From NCBI GenBank assembly GCA_009738435.1, contig CP046522.1, positions 341,249-405,248 on the forward strand: a DNA stretch of 64,000 nt, read 5' to 3'. The stretch comes from Clostridium bovifaecis (GTDB lineage Bacteria; Bacillota; Clostridia; Clostridiales; Clostridiaceae). Below the pieces are notes generated by a model. That model did no database searches and was not told where the DNA came from. It saw nothing but the letters and a program-made list of their open reading frames with translations. Below are positions 21,725 through 31,342 of the stretch, in pieces. Every line of letters starts with the position of its first letter. Position 1 is the first letter of the stretch. The translations under genes were made by a program, and so were the position numbers.

Positions 21725-21769
21725 GACTCAATCTTAAGGCAGTGAACACCTACTTTAGATTGAGTCTTT
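21725..21769 (+). terminator. Terminator after flavoprotein gene
   Basis: 10-bp stem GACTCAATCT/AGATTGAGTC with a 22-nt loop and a short T run. Confidence 0.7.
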
Positions 21770-22031
21770 CTATTTCAAAAATAAATAGCAGTACTATTGA
21801 CAAGGTTCTGGTGTAGGGGTATGATACTTCAAGCAATCCACAGGCCTTTGTTGATAACCTGTTGATAAATCAACTACTAAATAGTAAAGGTCTCAAAGGA
21901 TTTTCTTAAAACTATATTCAAAATTAAATCTAAAGGCTGTAGCTGCAGTGATGGATGCTGCTAATTATAGAAAAGAGGAATATTAGTACTTAAAAGTTTC
22001 GACCTAAATGAAGTATAGTAGACTTTTCAAT
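21770..22031. other. Intergenic, no gene recognised
   Basis: I see only short broken frames, no ribosome site with a usable frame, and no convincing structure until the phased repeats that follow. Confidence 0.5.
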
Positions 22032-22071
22032 TTTCACAAAATCATCACAATTTCATCATAGTAGTATCAAA
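22032..22071. promoter_or_regulatory. 11-bp-phased response-regulator sites
   Basis: TTTCACA (22032), CATCACA (22043), CATCATA (22054) and TATCAAA (22065) are spaced exactly 11 bp apart, one helical turn, as for OmpR-type regulators. Read on the other strand they give TGTGATG-N4-TGTGAAA, similar to the repeats at 61684 and 62697. Confidence 0.5.
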
Positions 22072-22128
22072 TTAAAGGATTATTGTATATTTAAAGAAAG
22101 ATAAATTAACTTTTAGGAGGTACTAACT

Positions 22129-22599
22129 ATGAATAAAAAAACTATTATGGGAACAGCAATTGCTTTAACTTTATTGGTTTCAGGAACTGCATTAGCTGCA
22201 AATTACAGCAGTCCAGCAGATATAATTTCAGATTTAACTAAATCTACATCAGACAAGGTTTATGAGCAAAGAGTTGAAGGAAAGTCATATGGGGAGATTG
22301 CAGCAGACAATGGAGTTTTAGACGAGTTTAAAAATGAGATGGTAAAGTACAAAAGCAGCGTAATAGACGAGAGGGTTGCAGAAGGGACTCTTACTAAAGA
22401 AGAAGCAGATGCATTTAAAAAAGAACTTGCAGAAAGAGTTGCTGATTGCGATGGAACACCAGACCCAAACAGAGAAAGGTTAGGACAAAAGTTTGGTGGG
22501 GGAATGGGATTTGCAAAAGACAATGATCAAGGACTAGGAAATGGGTATGGAAGAATGAATAGCGGAAGAATGGGAGCTGGAAGAGGTTTTAATAAATAA
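22129..22599 (+). CDS. Secreted DUF2680-type protein
   Basis: 156 aa with a clear signal peptide (MNKKT, hydrophobic core, ALA-A near residue 23). The middle contains the DUF2680-like helical hairpin (YKSSVIDERVAEGTLTKEEA), and the C-terminal 40 residues are Gly/Arg/Met-rich (FGGGMGF, GNGYGRMNSGRMGAG). Ribosome site TTAGGAGG. Function unknown; it is exported and probably remains at the cell surface. Upstream phased repeats resemble those before the response regulator at 62860, suggesting shared control. Confidence 0.75.
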   Translation: MNKKTIMGTAIALTLLVSGTALAANYSSPADIISDLTKSTSDKVYEQRVEGKSYGEIAADNGVLDEFKNEMVKYKSSVIDERVAEGTLTKEEADAFKKELAERVADCDGTPDPNRERLGQKFGGGMGFAKDNDQGLGNGYGRMNSGRMGAGRGFNK

Positions 22600-22616
22600 C
22601 TAAAATAATATGAATT

Positions 22617-22644
22617 AAAAGAAGTCCATAGGGGCTTCTTTTTT
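22617..22644 (+). terminator. Terminator after DUF2680 gene
   Basis: Stem AAAAGAAGTCC against GGGGCTTCTTTT with a G-T pair, short loop, T run. Confidence 0.8.
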
Positions 22645-22754
22645 ATGGATTAAAAGTGATATTACACAGCAGGTTGTAAATATAATTATATAATGGTAGA
22701 ATTTTCATATAACGTAGAATCTAATAAGCAAGAGGCTATTTAGGAGGATATATT

Positions 22755-23681
22755 ATGATAGAAACAAACTTCACATTTAAAAGCAAAGATGGACTAGAGA
22801 TATTTACTTATAAATGGATGCCTGAAGAAGGAGTACAACCAAGGGCGGTAATACAAATTGCTCATGGTATGGGAGAAACAGCAAGGCGTTATAAGGAAGT
22901 TGGAGAAAGGCTGACTAATGCAGGATATATTGTGTATGCTGACGATCATAGAGGGCATGGGCAGACTGCTAAGGAAATTGACAAGCTGGGAGAAATGGGC
23001 GATGATAGCTTCAACTTAATGGTAGATGATATGTATCAGCTTACCCAAATTATAAAGAAAGAAAATAGTGAGTTACCCGTGTTTTTATTAGGACACAGTA
23101 TGGGATCATTTTTAACTCAAAGATATATATGCTTGCATGGAAAAGAACTGAGAGGTGTAATACTTTCAGGTTCCAATGGGAGCCAGGGAATTATTGCTAA
23201 CATAGGTTCATTTATAGCTAATAGAGAAGTAAAGAAGATTGGAAGAAACAGCAAGAGTGCAAAAATGGCCGAAATGACTTTCGGAGGGTTTAATAAAGGT
23301 TTTGCCCCATGTAGAACAGATTTTGATTGGCTAACTAGAGATGAAAAAGAAGTTGATAAGTATATAGAAGATCCTTCCTGTGGATTTGGATATACGGCGG
23401 GGTTTTACTGTGATTTGCTTCAAGGATTAAAGCTCATAGCAAGAAAGGAAGAAATAAATAAAGTTCCAAAGGAGCTGCCTATATTTATTTTTTCAGGAGA
23501 CAAAGACCCGGTGGGAGGAATGGGTAAAGGTGTTTTAAAATTAATAAATGCCTATAAAAAAGCAGGAATAAAAAGTGTAGAGTATAAGCTCTACAAAGAT
23601 GGAAGACATGAAATGTTTAATGAGATAAATAGAGATGAAGTTATAGAAAACCTAATTTTATGGCTAGAAACACATATATAA
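22755..23681 (+). CDS. Alpha/beta hydrolase, lysophospholipase/monoacylglycerol lipase type
   Basis: 308 aa. Oxyanion-hole region IAHGMGETARRY near residue 37, nucleophile elbow GHSMGS near residue 115, acid region FSGDKDPVGG near residue 247 and catalytic His in KDGRHEMFNE near residue 281, so the triad is complete. No signal peptide, so cytoplasmic. The family releases fatty acid from monoacylglycerols or lysophospholipids; glycerol release would fit the nearby glycerol genes, though this is only proximity. GGAGG site, own terminator. Confidence 0.85.
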   Translation: MIETNFTFKSKDGLEIFTYKWMPEEGVQPRAVIQIAHGMGETARRYKEVGERLTNAGYIVYADDHRGHGQTAKEIDKLGEMGDDSFNLMVDDMYQLTQIIKKENSELPVFLLGHSMGSFLTQRYICLHGKELRGVILSGSNGSQGIIANIGSFIANREVKKIGRNSKSAKMAEMTFGGFNKGFAPCRTDFDWLTRDEKEVDKYIEDPSCGFGYTAGFYCDLLQGLKLIARKEEINKVPKELPIFIFSGDKDPVGGMGKGVLKLINAYKKAGIKSVEYKLYKDGRHEMFNEINRDEVIENLILWLETHI

Positions 23682-23700
23682 CTTATCCTAAAATGTGCAT

Positions 23701-23744
23701 AAAAAAGGTGAGTGCATTCAGTAGAGTGCACTCGCTTTATTTTT
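23701..23744 (+). terminator. Terminator after hydrolase gene
   Basis: Stem around GAGTGCA/TGCACTC extended by G-T pairs, A-rich 5' flank and T-rich 3' flank. Confidence 0.7.
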
Positions 23745-23819
23745 ACTAACATTTAATACATATTTATATGCTTAGGTGGAAAACTTACTATAGAAAAATT
23801 AAAAAGAGGTGAGTATTCC

Positions 23820-25736
23820 ATGAGTGAAACTATACTAGAAAAAGCTGAAGGTCGTGTAAGTTATCACGATTCTGTTGAAGAGATGTTAAAAAGAATTAGA
23901 GAAGATGGGATGTCAAATGTATTTGACAGATGGACAAAACAGGAAAAGATTCGTTGTAAGTTCTGCCTTCAAGGACTAAGCTGCCAGCTATGCTCTCAAG
24001 GACCATGCAGATTAAATGATAAAGGGGAACCAGATAAGGGTGTATGCGGAATTGGACCAGATGCTATGGCAATGAGAAATTTCCTATTAAAAAATATAAT
24101 GGGAGCAGGTACATACAGTCATCATGCATATGAAGCTTTCCGTACACTTAAAGCAACAGGAGAAGGAAAAACTCCATTCATAATTAAAGATACTAATAAA
24201 TTAAAATGGATGTGTGAAAAATTAGGAATTGATACAAACCAAGAAATAAATCAAATGGCTATACAACTAGCAGAGTTGCTACAAAGACAACAAGAGATTG
24301 GTGAAGATGATGATAACCTTATGGTAGAGGCTTTTGCACCAAAAAAGAGAAAAGAACTTTGGAAAAAGATAAATGTTTACCCTAAAGGAACAATTCACGA
24401 AGAACAGAATTGTGTAGCAAGCTGTTTAACAAATGTAGATGGAAGCTATAAATCCTTAGCAGCAAAAGCATTACGTTTAGGAATAGCTACAATATACAAT
24501 TCTCAAATAGGTCTTGAAATGGTTCAGGATATTTTATTTGGAACACCAATGCCTCATGAAGTAAATGTAGACTTAGGCATCATGGACCCAGACTATGTAA
24601 ATGTAGTATTTAATGGACACCAACCTTGGGGAGGCGCTGCAACAATACAAAAGGCTAAGCTAGATGAAGTTCAAGAAAGAGCAAGAGCAGCTGGAGCAAA
24701 AGGGCTTCATGTAGTAGGGTCTATTGAAACAGGTCAAGAATTATTACAAAGATTTCAAGTAGATGATGTTTTTGTAGGTTTAATGGGTAACTGGTTATCA
24801 ATAGAACCTCTTTTAGCTACAGGAACAGTAGACGTTCTAGCAATGGAGGAAAACTGTTCACCACCAGCTATAGACCATTATGCTGAAAAATATCAAGCAA
24901 CCTTAGTAAGTATAAGTACTATAATAGACTTGCCAGGATTGGAATATAAGATTCCATACTATCCTGAAAAAGTAAATGAGATGGCAGATGAATTAATCAA
25001 CTTAGCTATAGAAAACTTCAAAAAACGTAAAGGTAAAGTTACACCTATGGTTCCTAAGATTACTCAAAAGGCTATTGCAGGCTTCTCAACTGAAGCAGTT
25101 TTAGGAGCACTTGGAAATAAGCTTGATCCATTAGTAGATGTAATAGCTGCAGGAAAAATTAAAGGTGTAGTAGCACTTGCAAACTGTTCAACATTAAGAA
25201 ATGGACCACAAGATTGGAATACAGTAAATCTTACAAAGGAATTAATTAAAAAAGACATACTAGTAGTTGCCGGAGGCTGTGGAAACCATGCACTAGAAGT
25301 AGCTGGACTTTGTACTTTAGAAGCAGCTAATGATATAGCAGGAGAAGGGTTAAAAGAAGTATGTAACTTATTAAAGATACCTCCAGTATTAAGTTTTGGA
25401 ACTTGTACAGATACAGGGAGGATATCAATGCTTGTAACTGCCCTTGCAGACCATTTAAATGTGGATGTATCCGATCTTCCAATAGCAGTTACTGCTCCAG
25501 AATGGATGGAACAAAAGGCAACAATAGATGGAATATTTGCAGTAGCTTATGGTGCATACACTCATTTATCTCCAGTTCCATTTATGACTGGTGCTCCTAA
25601 ACTTGTAAAGTTATTAACTGAAGAAGTAGAAGGCATAACAGGAGGAAAAGTTGCTCTTGGAGATGATCCAGTAGAAGTAGCTAATAATATAGAAGCGCAT
25701 ATCATAGATAAGAGAAAGAAAATGGGATTGAGCTAA
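23820..25736 (+). CDS. cooS: Divergent CooS-type carbon monoxide dehydrogenase homologue
   Basis: 638 aa, full length for the catalytic subunit of anaerobic Ni-Fe CO dehydrogenase. The B-cluster Cys are present (Cys55, 58, 63, 76); the D-cluster pair appears rearranged to C46-x2-C49. For the C-cluster, His267 (NGHQP), Cys346, Cys456, Cys487, Cys529 and the Lys566 acid are retained. The CCTG motif carrying the Cys that binds the unique iron is replaced by GSIETGQ (residues 300-306). The histidine proton-relay string (HxxHxxHxxH in characterised enzymes) reads YSHHAYEAFR. No CooF, CooC or ACS genes are adjacent. It may not oxidise CO; a hybrid-cluster-like or other redox role is possible. Confidence 0.85.
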   Translation: MSETILEKAEGRVSYHDSVEEMLKRIREDGMSNVFDRWTKQEKIRCKFCLQGLSCQLCSQGPCRLNDKGEPDKGVCGIGPDAMAMRNFLLKNIMGAGTYSHHAYEAFRTLKATGEGKTPFIIKDTNKLKWMCEKLGIDTNQEINQMAIQLAELLQRQQEIGEDDDNLMVEAFAPKKRKELWKKINVYPKGTIHEEQNCVASCLTNVDGSYKSLAAKALRLGIATIYNSQIGLEMVQDILFGTPMPHEVNVDLGIMDPDYVNVVFNGHQPWGGAATIQKAKLDEVQERARAAGAKGLHVVGSIETGQELLQRFQVDDVFVGLMGNWLSIEPLLATGTVDVLAMEENCSPPAIDHYAEKYQATLVSISTIIDLPGLEYKIPYYPEKVNEMADELINLAIENFKKRKGKVTPMVPKITQKAIAGFSTEAVLGALGNKLDPLVDVIAAGKIKGVVALANCSTLRNGPQDWNTVNLTKELIKKDILVVAGGCGNHALEVAGLCTLEAANDIAGEGLKEVCNLLKIPPVLSFGTCTDTGRISMLVTALADHLNVDVSDLPIAVTAPEWMEQKATIDGIFAVAYGAYTHLSPVPFMTGAPKLVKLLTEEVEGITGGKVALGDDPVEVANNIEAHIIDKRKKMGLS

Positions 25737-25751
25737 CTAAAGATTAAAGGG

Positions 25752-25785
25752 CTGCCTTAAAGTAAGATTTTAAGGCAGTTCTTTT
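25752..25785 (+). terminator. Terminator after cooS
   Basis: 10-bp stem CTGCCTTAAA/TTTAAGGCAG, 7-nt loop, followed by TTCTTTTT. Confidence 0.88.
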
Positions 25786-25801
25786 TCATGTAAATAAGAT
25801 A

Positions 25802-25963
25802 TGTATATACTTGCATGATACAAGGAGCTTGACTATTGCTAATACAGTAGCTGCACTGCAGCGTGGGGTTTATGAATTTGAGTCTGCTGCAGGAGGACTT
25901 GGGAGATGTCCATTTGCGCCAGGTGACTTTTATTATTTTAACGTTGCAAACACATTAGTATAA
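25802..25963 (+). pseudogene. Remnant of an HMG-CoA lyase-family gene
   Basis: An open stretch without a start reads YLHDTRSLTIANTVAALQ then RGVYEFESAAGGLGRCPFAP. This matches the C-terminal catalytic part of hydroxymethylglutaryl-CoA lyases (metal-binding HDT, GGLGGCPFAPG loop with catalytic Cys). After it the frame degenerates and stops at 25961-25963. The N-terminal two-thirds are missing, so this is a dead fragment. Confidence 0.7.
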
Positions 25964-25981
25964 ACTTATAATTATCAAGGG

Positions 25982-27094
25982 ATGGTGATAAGTTTGGAGA
26001 ATGTAATAAATAGTTTAAAAAATGAAGTAGTTTTTATTGGTGCTTTGATTCTAGCTGTAGGAACCTCATTTATAGCTATTCCGAAAGTTGAATATATAGA
26101 CTTTAAAGTGCTATTTTCTTTATTCAATTTAATGCTCATGGTAAAGGCATTTGAAGAGTTGAAAATTATGGACAAACTTGCTATTGAGATATTAAGCAGA
26201 TATAAAAACTCAAGAATAGTCTCATTTATATTAATTTCTTTAACATTTATAAGTTCTATGTTTATTACGAATGATGTAGCGTTAATAACCTTTGTTCCAT
26301 TATCTTTAATCATAGGGAAAAAAGCTGGAATAGATATTATAGACACAATAATATTTGAAACTTTAGCTGCAAACATAGGAAGTAGCCTTACGCCCATGGG
26401 GAATCCTCAGAATTTATTTTTATTCTCTTATTATAAGCTTTATGCTGGAGAATTTTTTAAAGTAACTACACCTTTGGTTATTATAGGTGGAATATGGCTT
26501 TTTATAATAAATTTAAAGACTAAAAACATTCCTTTGGATTTTCAGTTAAACAGTGTACAAGTAAAGGATAAAGGAAAGGCGATTATATATGGAGTTTTAT
26601 TTACGATTATTATAATGTCTATATTTAATTTTATAGATTATAAGCTAGTTTCAGTAATTACCATAATCTTAGTTTTTATCCTTGATAAAGAACTTATAGT
26701 GAAGGTGGATTATTTTTTATTGGCTACTTTTATAGGATTTTTTATTTTTATTGGCAATGTATCTAATAGTGAAGCTGTTCATTTATTTATGAAGCATATC
26801 TTACAAAGTCGGGAGAAAACCTACTTTACAGCTATTTCTCTAAGTCAAGTTGTAAGTAATGTTCCTTGCGCTATATTATTATCTGGATTTACAGAAAATT
26901 GGAGGGAAATTTTATTGGGAGTAAATATAGGGGGAATGGGAACCCTTATCGCTTCTCTTGCTAGCGTAATAGCGTATAAACTTTATGTTAGCGATTATCC
27001 AGACAGATCCAGAGAGTATTTGATAAAGTTTAGTATACATAACTTTATAAGTCTTGGGATTTTTATAATAATAAACTACTTTATAATATTTTAG
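25982..27094 (+). CDS. SLC13/ArsB-type anion permease
   Basis: 370 aa membrane protein with about ten helices of the citrate/arsenite/Na+:H+ ion transporter superfamily. Signature stretches: FITNDVALITFVPLSL and ANIGSSLTPMGNPQNLFLF, the latter equivalent to the GNPQNL substrate motif. The start is uncertain: ATG 25982 has AAGGG directly against it, while TTG 25994 has GGTGAT at a normal distance. Shorter than typical SLC13 carriers (~450 aa) but without internal breaks. Substrate unknown (dicarboxylate or inorganic oxyanion). Confidence 0.78.
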   Translation: MVISLENVINSLKNEVVFIGALILAVGTSFIAIPKVEYIDFKVLFSLFNLMLMVKAFEELKIMDKLAIEILSRYKNSRIVSFILISLTFISSMFITNDVALITFVPLSLIIGKKAGIDIIDTIIFETLAANIGSSLTPMGNPQNLFLFSYYKLYAGEFFKVTTPLVIIGGIWLFIINLKTKNIPLDFQLNSVQVKDKGKAIIYGVLFTIIIMSIFNFIDYKLVSVITIILVFILDKELIVKVDYFLLATFIGFFIFIGNVSNSEAVHLFMKHILQSREKTYFTAISLSQVVSNVPCAILLSGFTENWREILLGVNIGGMGTLIASLASVIAYKLYVSDYPDRSREYLIKFSIHNFISLGIFIIINYFIIF

Positions 27095-27123
27095 GGTACA
27101 CTCTTTTGAGCTGTACCCTAAAA
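27089..27123 (+). terminator. Terminator hairpin after permease gene
   Basis: 12-bp perfect stem (27089-27100 with 27112-27123), 11-nt loop; overlaps the stop codon and lacks a clear T run. Confidence 0.6.
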
Positions 27124-27283
27124 TATTTGTTTAAGAGTTATTGGATTATATGTTATGACAATACTTATATTCATTATTTTTATAGAAAAATATGAAACTT
27201 TAATAATTGTAAGAGGATAAAGCAAACTTTGAAAGAATATATACTATATCGTATTGAAGATATATAAGTTAGGGGGAAGCAGT

Positions 27284-28990
27284 ATGGTTGAAAAAGATAG
27301 AAAATTTAGAAATTTAAAGCTATCTAATAGTATTTTGCTTATGAATTCTTTAGCAATCATTTTGGTAGTTACAATAGCTTTTACAGGATATTATAATATG
27401 AGGAAAAGTAATAACAAATTAGCATCTATATATGATGAAAATTTAATTCCTATAACAAATATATCATCTATTAGAGCAAGCATACTTAATATCAAAGATT
27501 TAATTGATAAAGCTTACATACAGTATAGTAATCAATATGATGAGGGTATAAGTATGTACGATGCTAAGGTACAAACAGATTATGAGAATTTTATTTCAAT
27601 AGAGAAAGATGAAGATGAAATAAATCAGATAAATAATATTATGGCGCAATATAATGAACTTATAGAATTGTGGTCAAAAACTAAGGGAATACTCGTTAAG
27701 GGGCAGGGCATTTCGGAGGAGTATTCTGTTAAAATAGAAAATCTGGGAAATAAGATTGAGGATGACATATACACATTGGAGACATCTAAGGTAAAAGAAG
27801 CAGAAAAGTTACATGAAGATGGGAAAAAGCTATATAATAGAAGCTTTCGATTATATTTAGTTATAGTAACTTTTTCGATTGTAATATTTTCGTTAATTAC
27901 TTACTTTGCAACTAAAGTGATCAAGGCTTCTCTAAAAGAAATAGTAGGAAATTTAGAGAAAGTATCTGAAGGGGACTTTACGGTTGAAATAGATACAAAG
28001 GGTACAAATGAATTTAGTGCAATGAGAAGAGCTATAGCTAAAACAATAGATAATATATCAACTATAATAAAAAGCGTTAAGGAAAAGTCAATAAGTATAG
28101 ATGGCAAATCAGATAATCTATCAGCAATATCAGAAGAAATGTCTTCGTCATCTGTTAATGTTTCAAAGGCTACTCAGGATGTAGCCAAAGGAGTAGGGTT
28201 ACAGGCAGAAGATTTAGTTACAATAATCAATATACTGAATAGTTTTGGTGAAAACATAGAGAATATTGCCCAAGCTATAGAAGATGTGGATAATAGTTCT
28301 AGAGGAATCAATAATTATGCAAATGAAAGCAATGGAAATATGAAAATTTTAACTGAGTCTATAAGTAAAGTAGGAATTTCATTTAGTGAGTTTATAAGTA
28401 AAATTTCTAAACTTGGCACTAACATAAATAAGATTACAGAAATAACAAGTCTTATAAATAACATAGCAGATCAGACAAATCTTTTGGCTTTAAATGCAGC
28501 TATTGAAGCTGCAAGGGCAGGAGAGGCGGGAAGAGGTTTTGCTGTAGTAGCTGATGAAATCCGAAAACTTGCAGAACAATCAAAAGCCTCATCGGAAGAT
28601 ATAAATAGACTAATTGGGGGTATAGCTGGAGAAGCTAATACCATGATTAAGTCATCAGGGTTAATGACGGAAGAATTAGATAGTCAAACTTTAATTATAG
28701 AAAATACTATAAAATCTTTTAAGACCATTGTGCAGGCCGTAGAAGGTATAATCCCTAAAATTAATGCAGTTAATAATTCAGCAGTAGGAATAAGCAAAGA
28801 AAAGAATATTATTATAGAAAAAATAGAGGCAGCATCGTCTGTTGCAGAGGAAGTATCTGCATCTTCTGAGGAAATAGCAGCATCTTCACAGGAAATGAAT
28901 GCTTCTTCTGATGAGGTAGCAATAGCAGCAGAAGAATTAAGTAATATGACTAAAGAGATGATGGACCAGGTTAATATATTTAAGGTATAA
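27284..28990 (+). CDS. Methyl-accepting chemotaxis protein
   Basis: 568 aa from ATG 27284 (AGGGGGA site; a start at 27254 has none). Order: TM1 ~17-36, an extracytoplasmic four-helix-bundle (4HB_MCP) sensor to ~188, TM2 ~190-212, HAMP, then the signalling domain with the conserved tip [20 protein letters not shown]. The C terminus is rich in Ser/Glu heptads ([17 protein letters not shown]) where methylation sites would lie. A transmembrane chemoreceptor feeding CheA/CheW; ligand unknown. No chemotaxis genes adjoin. Confidence 0.92.
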   Translation: MVEKDRKFRNLKLSNSILLMNSLAIILVVTIAFTGYYNMRKSNNKLASIYDENLIPITNISSIRASILNIKDLIDKAYIQYSNQYDEGISMYDAKVQTDYENFISIEKDEDEINQINNIMAQYNELIELWSKTKGILVKGQGISEEYSVKIENLGNKIEDDIYTLETSKVKEAEKLHEDGKKLYNRSFRLYLVIVTFSIVIFSLITYFATKVIKASLKEIVGNLEKVSEGDFTVEIDTKGTNEFSAMRRAIAKTIDNISTIIKSVKEKSISIDGKSDNLSAISEEMSSSSVNVSKATQDVAKGVGLQAEDLVTIINILNSFGENIENIAQAIEDVDNSSRGINNYANESNGNMKILTESISKVGISFSEFISKISKLGTNINKITEITSLINNIADQTNLLALNAAIEAARAGEAGRGFAVVADEIRKLAEQSKASSEDINRLIGGIAGEANTMIKSSGLMTEELDSQTLIIENTIKSFKTIVQAVEGIIPKINAVNNSAVGISKEKNIIIEKIEAASSVAEEVSASSEEIAASSQEMNASSDEVAIAAEELSNMTKEMMDQVNIFKV

Positions 28991-29076
28991 CCTTGAAAAT
29001 GAGCTGGTGAAAGATTATAAGTCGAAGCTTTTTAAGATACAATCTTTAATAAGGATAATACAATAAGATATATGAT

Positions 29077-29107
29077 AAAAAGAATTTTGCTTGGCAAGAT
29101 TCTTTTT
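29077..29107 (+). terminator. Terminator after chemoreceptor gene
   Basis: 14-bp stem with one G-T pair (29077-29090 with 29094-29107), 3-nt loop, T-rich end. It lies inside an apparent N-terminal extension of the next frame, showing that extension is not coding. Confidence 0.85.
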
Positions 29108-29170
29108 TGTTCACCTAAACAGGAAGTTTTACATAATATAGAATATAAACAATTCAAGATGGAGTGTGTT

Positions 29171-30241
29171 TTGGTGATATATGCACTAATATTAGCCGGT
29201 GGAAAGGGGACAAGGCTTTATCCACTATCTCGTGAAAAAAGCCCAAAACAGTTTTTAAAAGTTATTAATGAGAAAAGTTTTTTGCGCAATACTGTAGACA
29301 GAATTACTCCAATAGTAAATAAAGAGAATATTTATGTGGTTACCAATAAAGATTATATAGATAAGATAAAAGAAGAGTTACCAGATATTAATTCAGAAAA
29401 TATTTTTGCAGAACCTGCTAATAAGGAGACCGCTACATGTATAGGCCTTTCAGCAGTCAAGCTTGTGAAAAAAGATAAAGATGCAGTTATGCTAGTGCTC
29501 CCATCAGATCATTTTATTCAGCAAGAAAAGTTATTTATAGATACATTAAATCAAGCTGTTCAGATTGCAGAAAGGAGGAGAGGGCTTATAACCATAGGTG
29601 TAAACCCTACAAGACCTGAAACTGGATATGGATATATTCAAATGGGGAACAGAATCAATGGAGACATCCCAACCTTCAAGGTAGCTAGGTTTACTGAAAA
29701 GCCTAACCTTGAAGTGGCTAAGGATTTTTTACTTGATGGTAACTACTTATGGAACAGTGGAATGTTCGCATGGAGAGCAGATGTATTCTTGAGGGAGATG
29801 GAAAGATATCTTCCTAAGATGTATAGAAGTTTAATGGAAATATATAAGGATGTTGGAACAGATAAAGAAGAAAACACTACAAATGAGCAGTATAACTTAA
29901 TAGAAGGTATATCTGTGGACTTTGGAATAATGCAAAAGACTAGAAAGGCATATGTTATAAAATCAGAATTTGAATGGGATGACATAGGAAGTTTTTCAGC
30001 TATGTGCAGGTTCTTAAATAGTCACAGGGGAAACAGTATTGCAGGAAATGCCTTTATGGAACAAAGTGAGAACTGTTTTGTTTTTGGAAAAGAAAAGCTA
30101 ATAATAGGGTTTGGGGTGAAAGACTTAATTATAGTTGATGCAGGAGATGTGCTTCTTGTGATGGATAAGAATAAGGATCAGGAGATAAAGCATTTAGTAA
30201 ATGTTATTCAGGAACAAAAAGATTATGATAAGTATTTATAA
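29171..30241 (+). CDS. manC: Mannose-1-phosphate guanylyltransferase
   Basis: 356 aa nucleotidyltransferase making GDP-mannose from mannose-1-phosphate and GTP. N-terminal LAGGKGTRLYPLSREKSPKQF is the pyrophosphorylase signature; VLPSDHFI, PTRPETGYGYI, FTEKPNLEVA and the C-terminal WDDIGSF complete the family pattern. It lacks the isomerase domain of the bifunctional enzyme. The frame extends to 29072 through a terminator hairpin; TTG 29171 (six bases after GGAG) is my choice and GTG 29174 the alternative. No sugar-polymer genes are adjacent. Confidence 0.88.
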   Translation: MVIYALILAGGKGTRLYPLSREKSPKQFLKVINEKSFLRNTVDRITPIVNKENIYVVTNKDYIDKIKEELPDINSENIFAEPANKETATCIGLSAVKLVKKDKDAVMLVLPSDHFIQQEKLFIDTLNQAVQIAERRRGLITIGVNPTRPETGYGYIQMGNRINGDIPTFKVARFTEKPNLEVAKDFLLDGNYLWNSGMFAWRADVFLREMERYLPKMYRSLMEIYKDVGTDKEENTTNEQYNLIEGISVDFGIMQKTRKAYVIKSEFEWDDIGSFSAMCRFLNSHRGNSIAGNAFMEQSENCFVFGKEKLIIGFGVKDLIIVDAGDVLLVMDKNKDQEIKHLVNVIQEQKDYDKYL

Positions 30242-30252
30242 ATTTGATTTTT

Positions 30253-30299
30253 AGGGTCAGGATGTACTTTTCGTTTAATGAAAGTTATGTCCTGACCCT
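30253..30299. repeat. Dispersed palindrome family, copy 1
   Basis: AGGGTCAGGATGTACTTT and its imperfect complement ending in GTCCTGACCCT flank a short loop. 12 bp after manC, so it may double as a terminator. Five further copies lie at 42901, 50187, 55687, 60688 and 61602. Confidence 0.7.
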
Positions 30300-30586
30300 G
30301 TGTAGTTTTATATTAATATCACTGAAATAGAATAAATATCTTGTAGTTAGCTGTTTAAGATGATGACATTATTCTTGTTGGCATATATAGCTCAGGATTA
30401 GTTCAACATTCATAAAAAGGGTAGAAGGACTTGGAAGGTTTTATTAATCCTATATCTTATAGAAAAAAGAAAAGATCTAGAAGTTTCGAGAACATTATTA
30501 TGCGTCCAGTTAGTGGCAATTATTAAAGTTCTTCATATAATTGAAACGATTAGCGTAACCAGAGCTTCCTTCAGCCTGAATAGTAC
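30300..30586. other. Intergenic, decayed
   Basis: No frame with a ribosome site. Short stretches look like former coding DNA, but I cannot assign them. Confidence 0.4.
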
Positions 30587-30616
30587 AACAAGCTGGAAAT
30601 GAACTTCCAGCTTGTT
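30587..30616 (+). terminator. Orphan terminator hairpin
   Basis: 12-bp perfect stem AACAAGCTGGAA/TTCCAGCTTGTT, 6-nt loop, then TAGGCTATTTTTA. No intact gene precedes it; probably left from a deleted gene. Confidence 0.6.
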
Positions 30617-30717
30617 TAGGCTATTTTTATAATGATTGACGCTAAAGATTCCAGTTATTTTATAGAGATGCTCATAACTGTAGGATAAGAAATTACTCAT
30701 ATTTACTCAACTTAAAT

Positions 30718-31008
30718 TTAGAGATTTGTCGCACATATGATAGCTGTTGTGACTACATATGGCTTATCCTCTCTCGGGTTTACGACACGGAAAGCCAATT
30801 TTTCCGAAAGGGGACCCGCAATAAGTATTTCAAGTAAAAATGCGAACACAAACTCAATTACAATTACTTTTCGTGATGCTATAAATACCTGATTTGACAT
30901 CCCTCCCATTCTTTTGCTCAAGTAATTGCTATCATCTTTTAGATAACAAAAAAACGACATATGTGATTCTTTTGTACCGTAATCAGATTTACGTGCAAAG
31001 CACCACAT
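30718..31008 (-). pseudogene. Truncated DUF2798-type membrane protein
   Basis: The segment GGMSNQVF through EFVFAFLLEILIAGPLSEKLAF and NPREDKP resembles the middle of DUF2798 membrane proteins. The first membrane helix is replaced by unrelated sequence (MWCFARKSDYG...), and translation stops soon after KPYVVTTAI, where another helix should follow. Both ends are lost and I see no ribosome site. Confidence 0.55.
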
Positions 31009-31342
31009 GTGTCGTTAACTCGAATTCAATAAGCGGTTAACTCTTATCTTATAGTTAGTTCATTTATATAAAGAATTACCTGGCATATTCCTTACATTAC
31101 GATGCAATCGTACAATATAATGACTTAACTTTTCAAAGTATTAGAATTTAGGAAACCTGAACTATACCATAAGTAACATACACTTTTCCATCAGTATTAA
31201 ATAGTGAATCTAAAAATTCTCTTTATTATTAAACATATTAATATTCTATAATTTTATAATGAATGTATAATAAACTTATGGTTGTAGTATGCAGTTAAAA
31301 TTTGAGCAATTTCATAATGAAAAAGTAGATGGAGGTAACGGG
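31009..31342. other. Intergenic, no gene recognised
   Basis: AT-rich, with only short frames. No promoter clear enough to name. Confidence 0.4.

Noticed and set aside
29072..29158. N-terminal extension of the mannose-1-phosphate guanylyltransferase
   Set aside because: It contains a 14-bp terminator hairpin for the preceding gene; the family starts at IYALILAGGKGTR.
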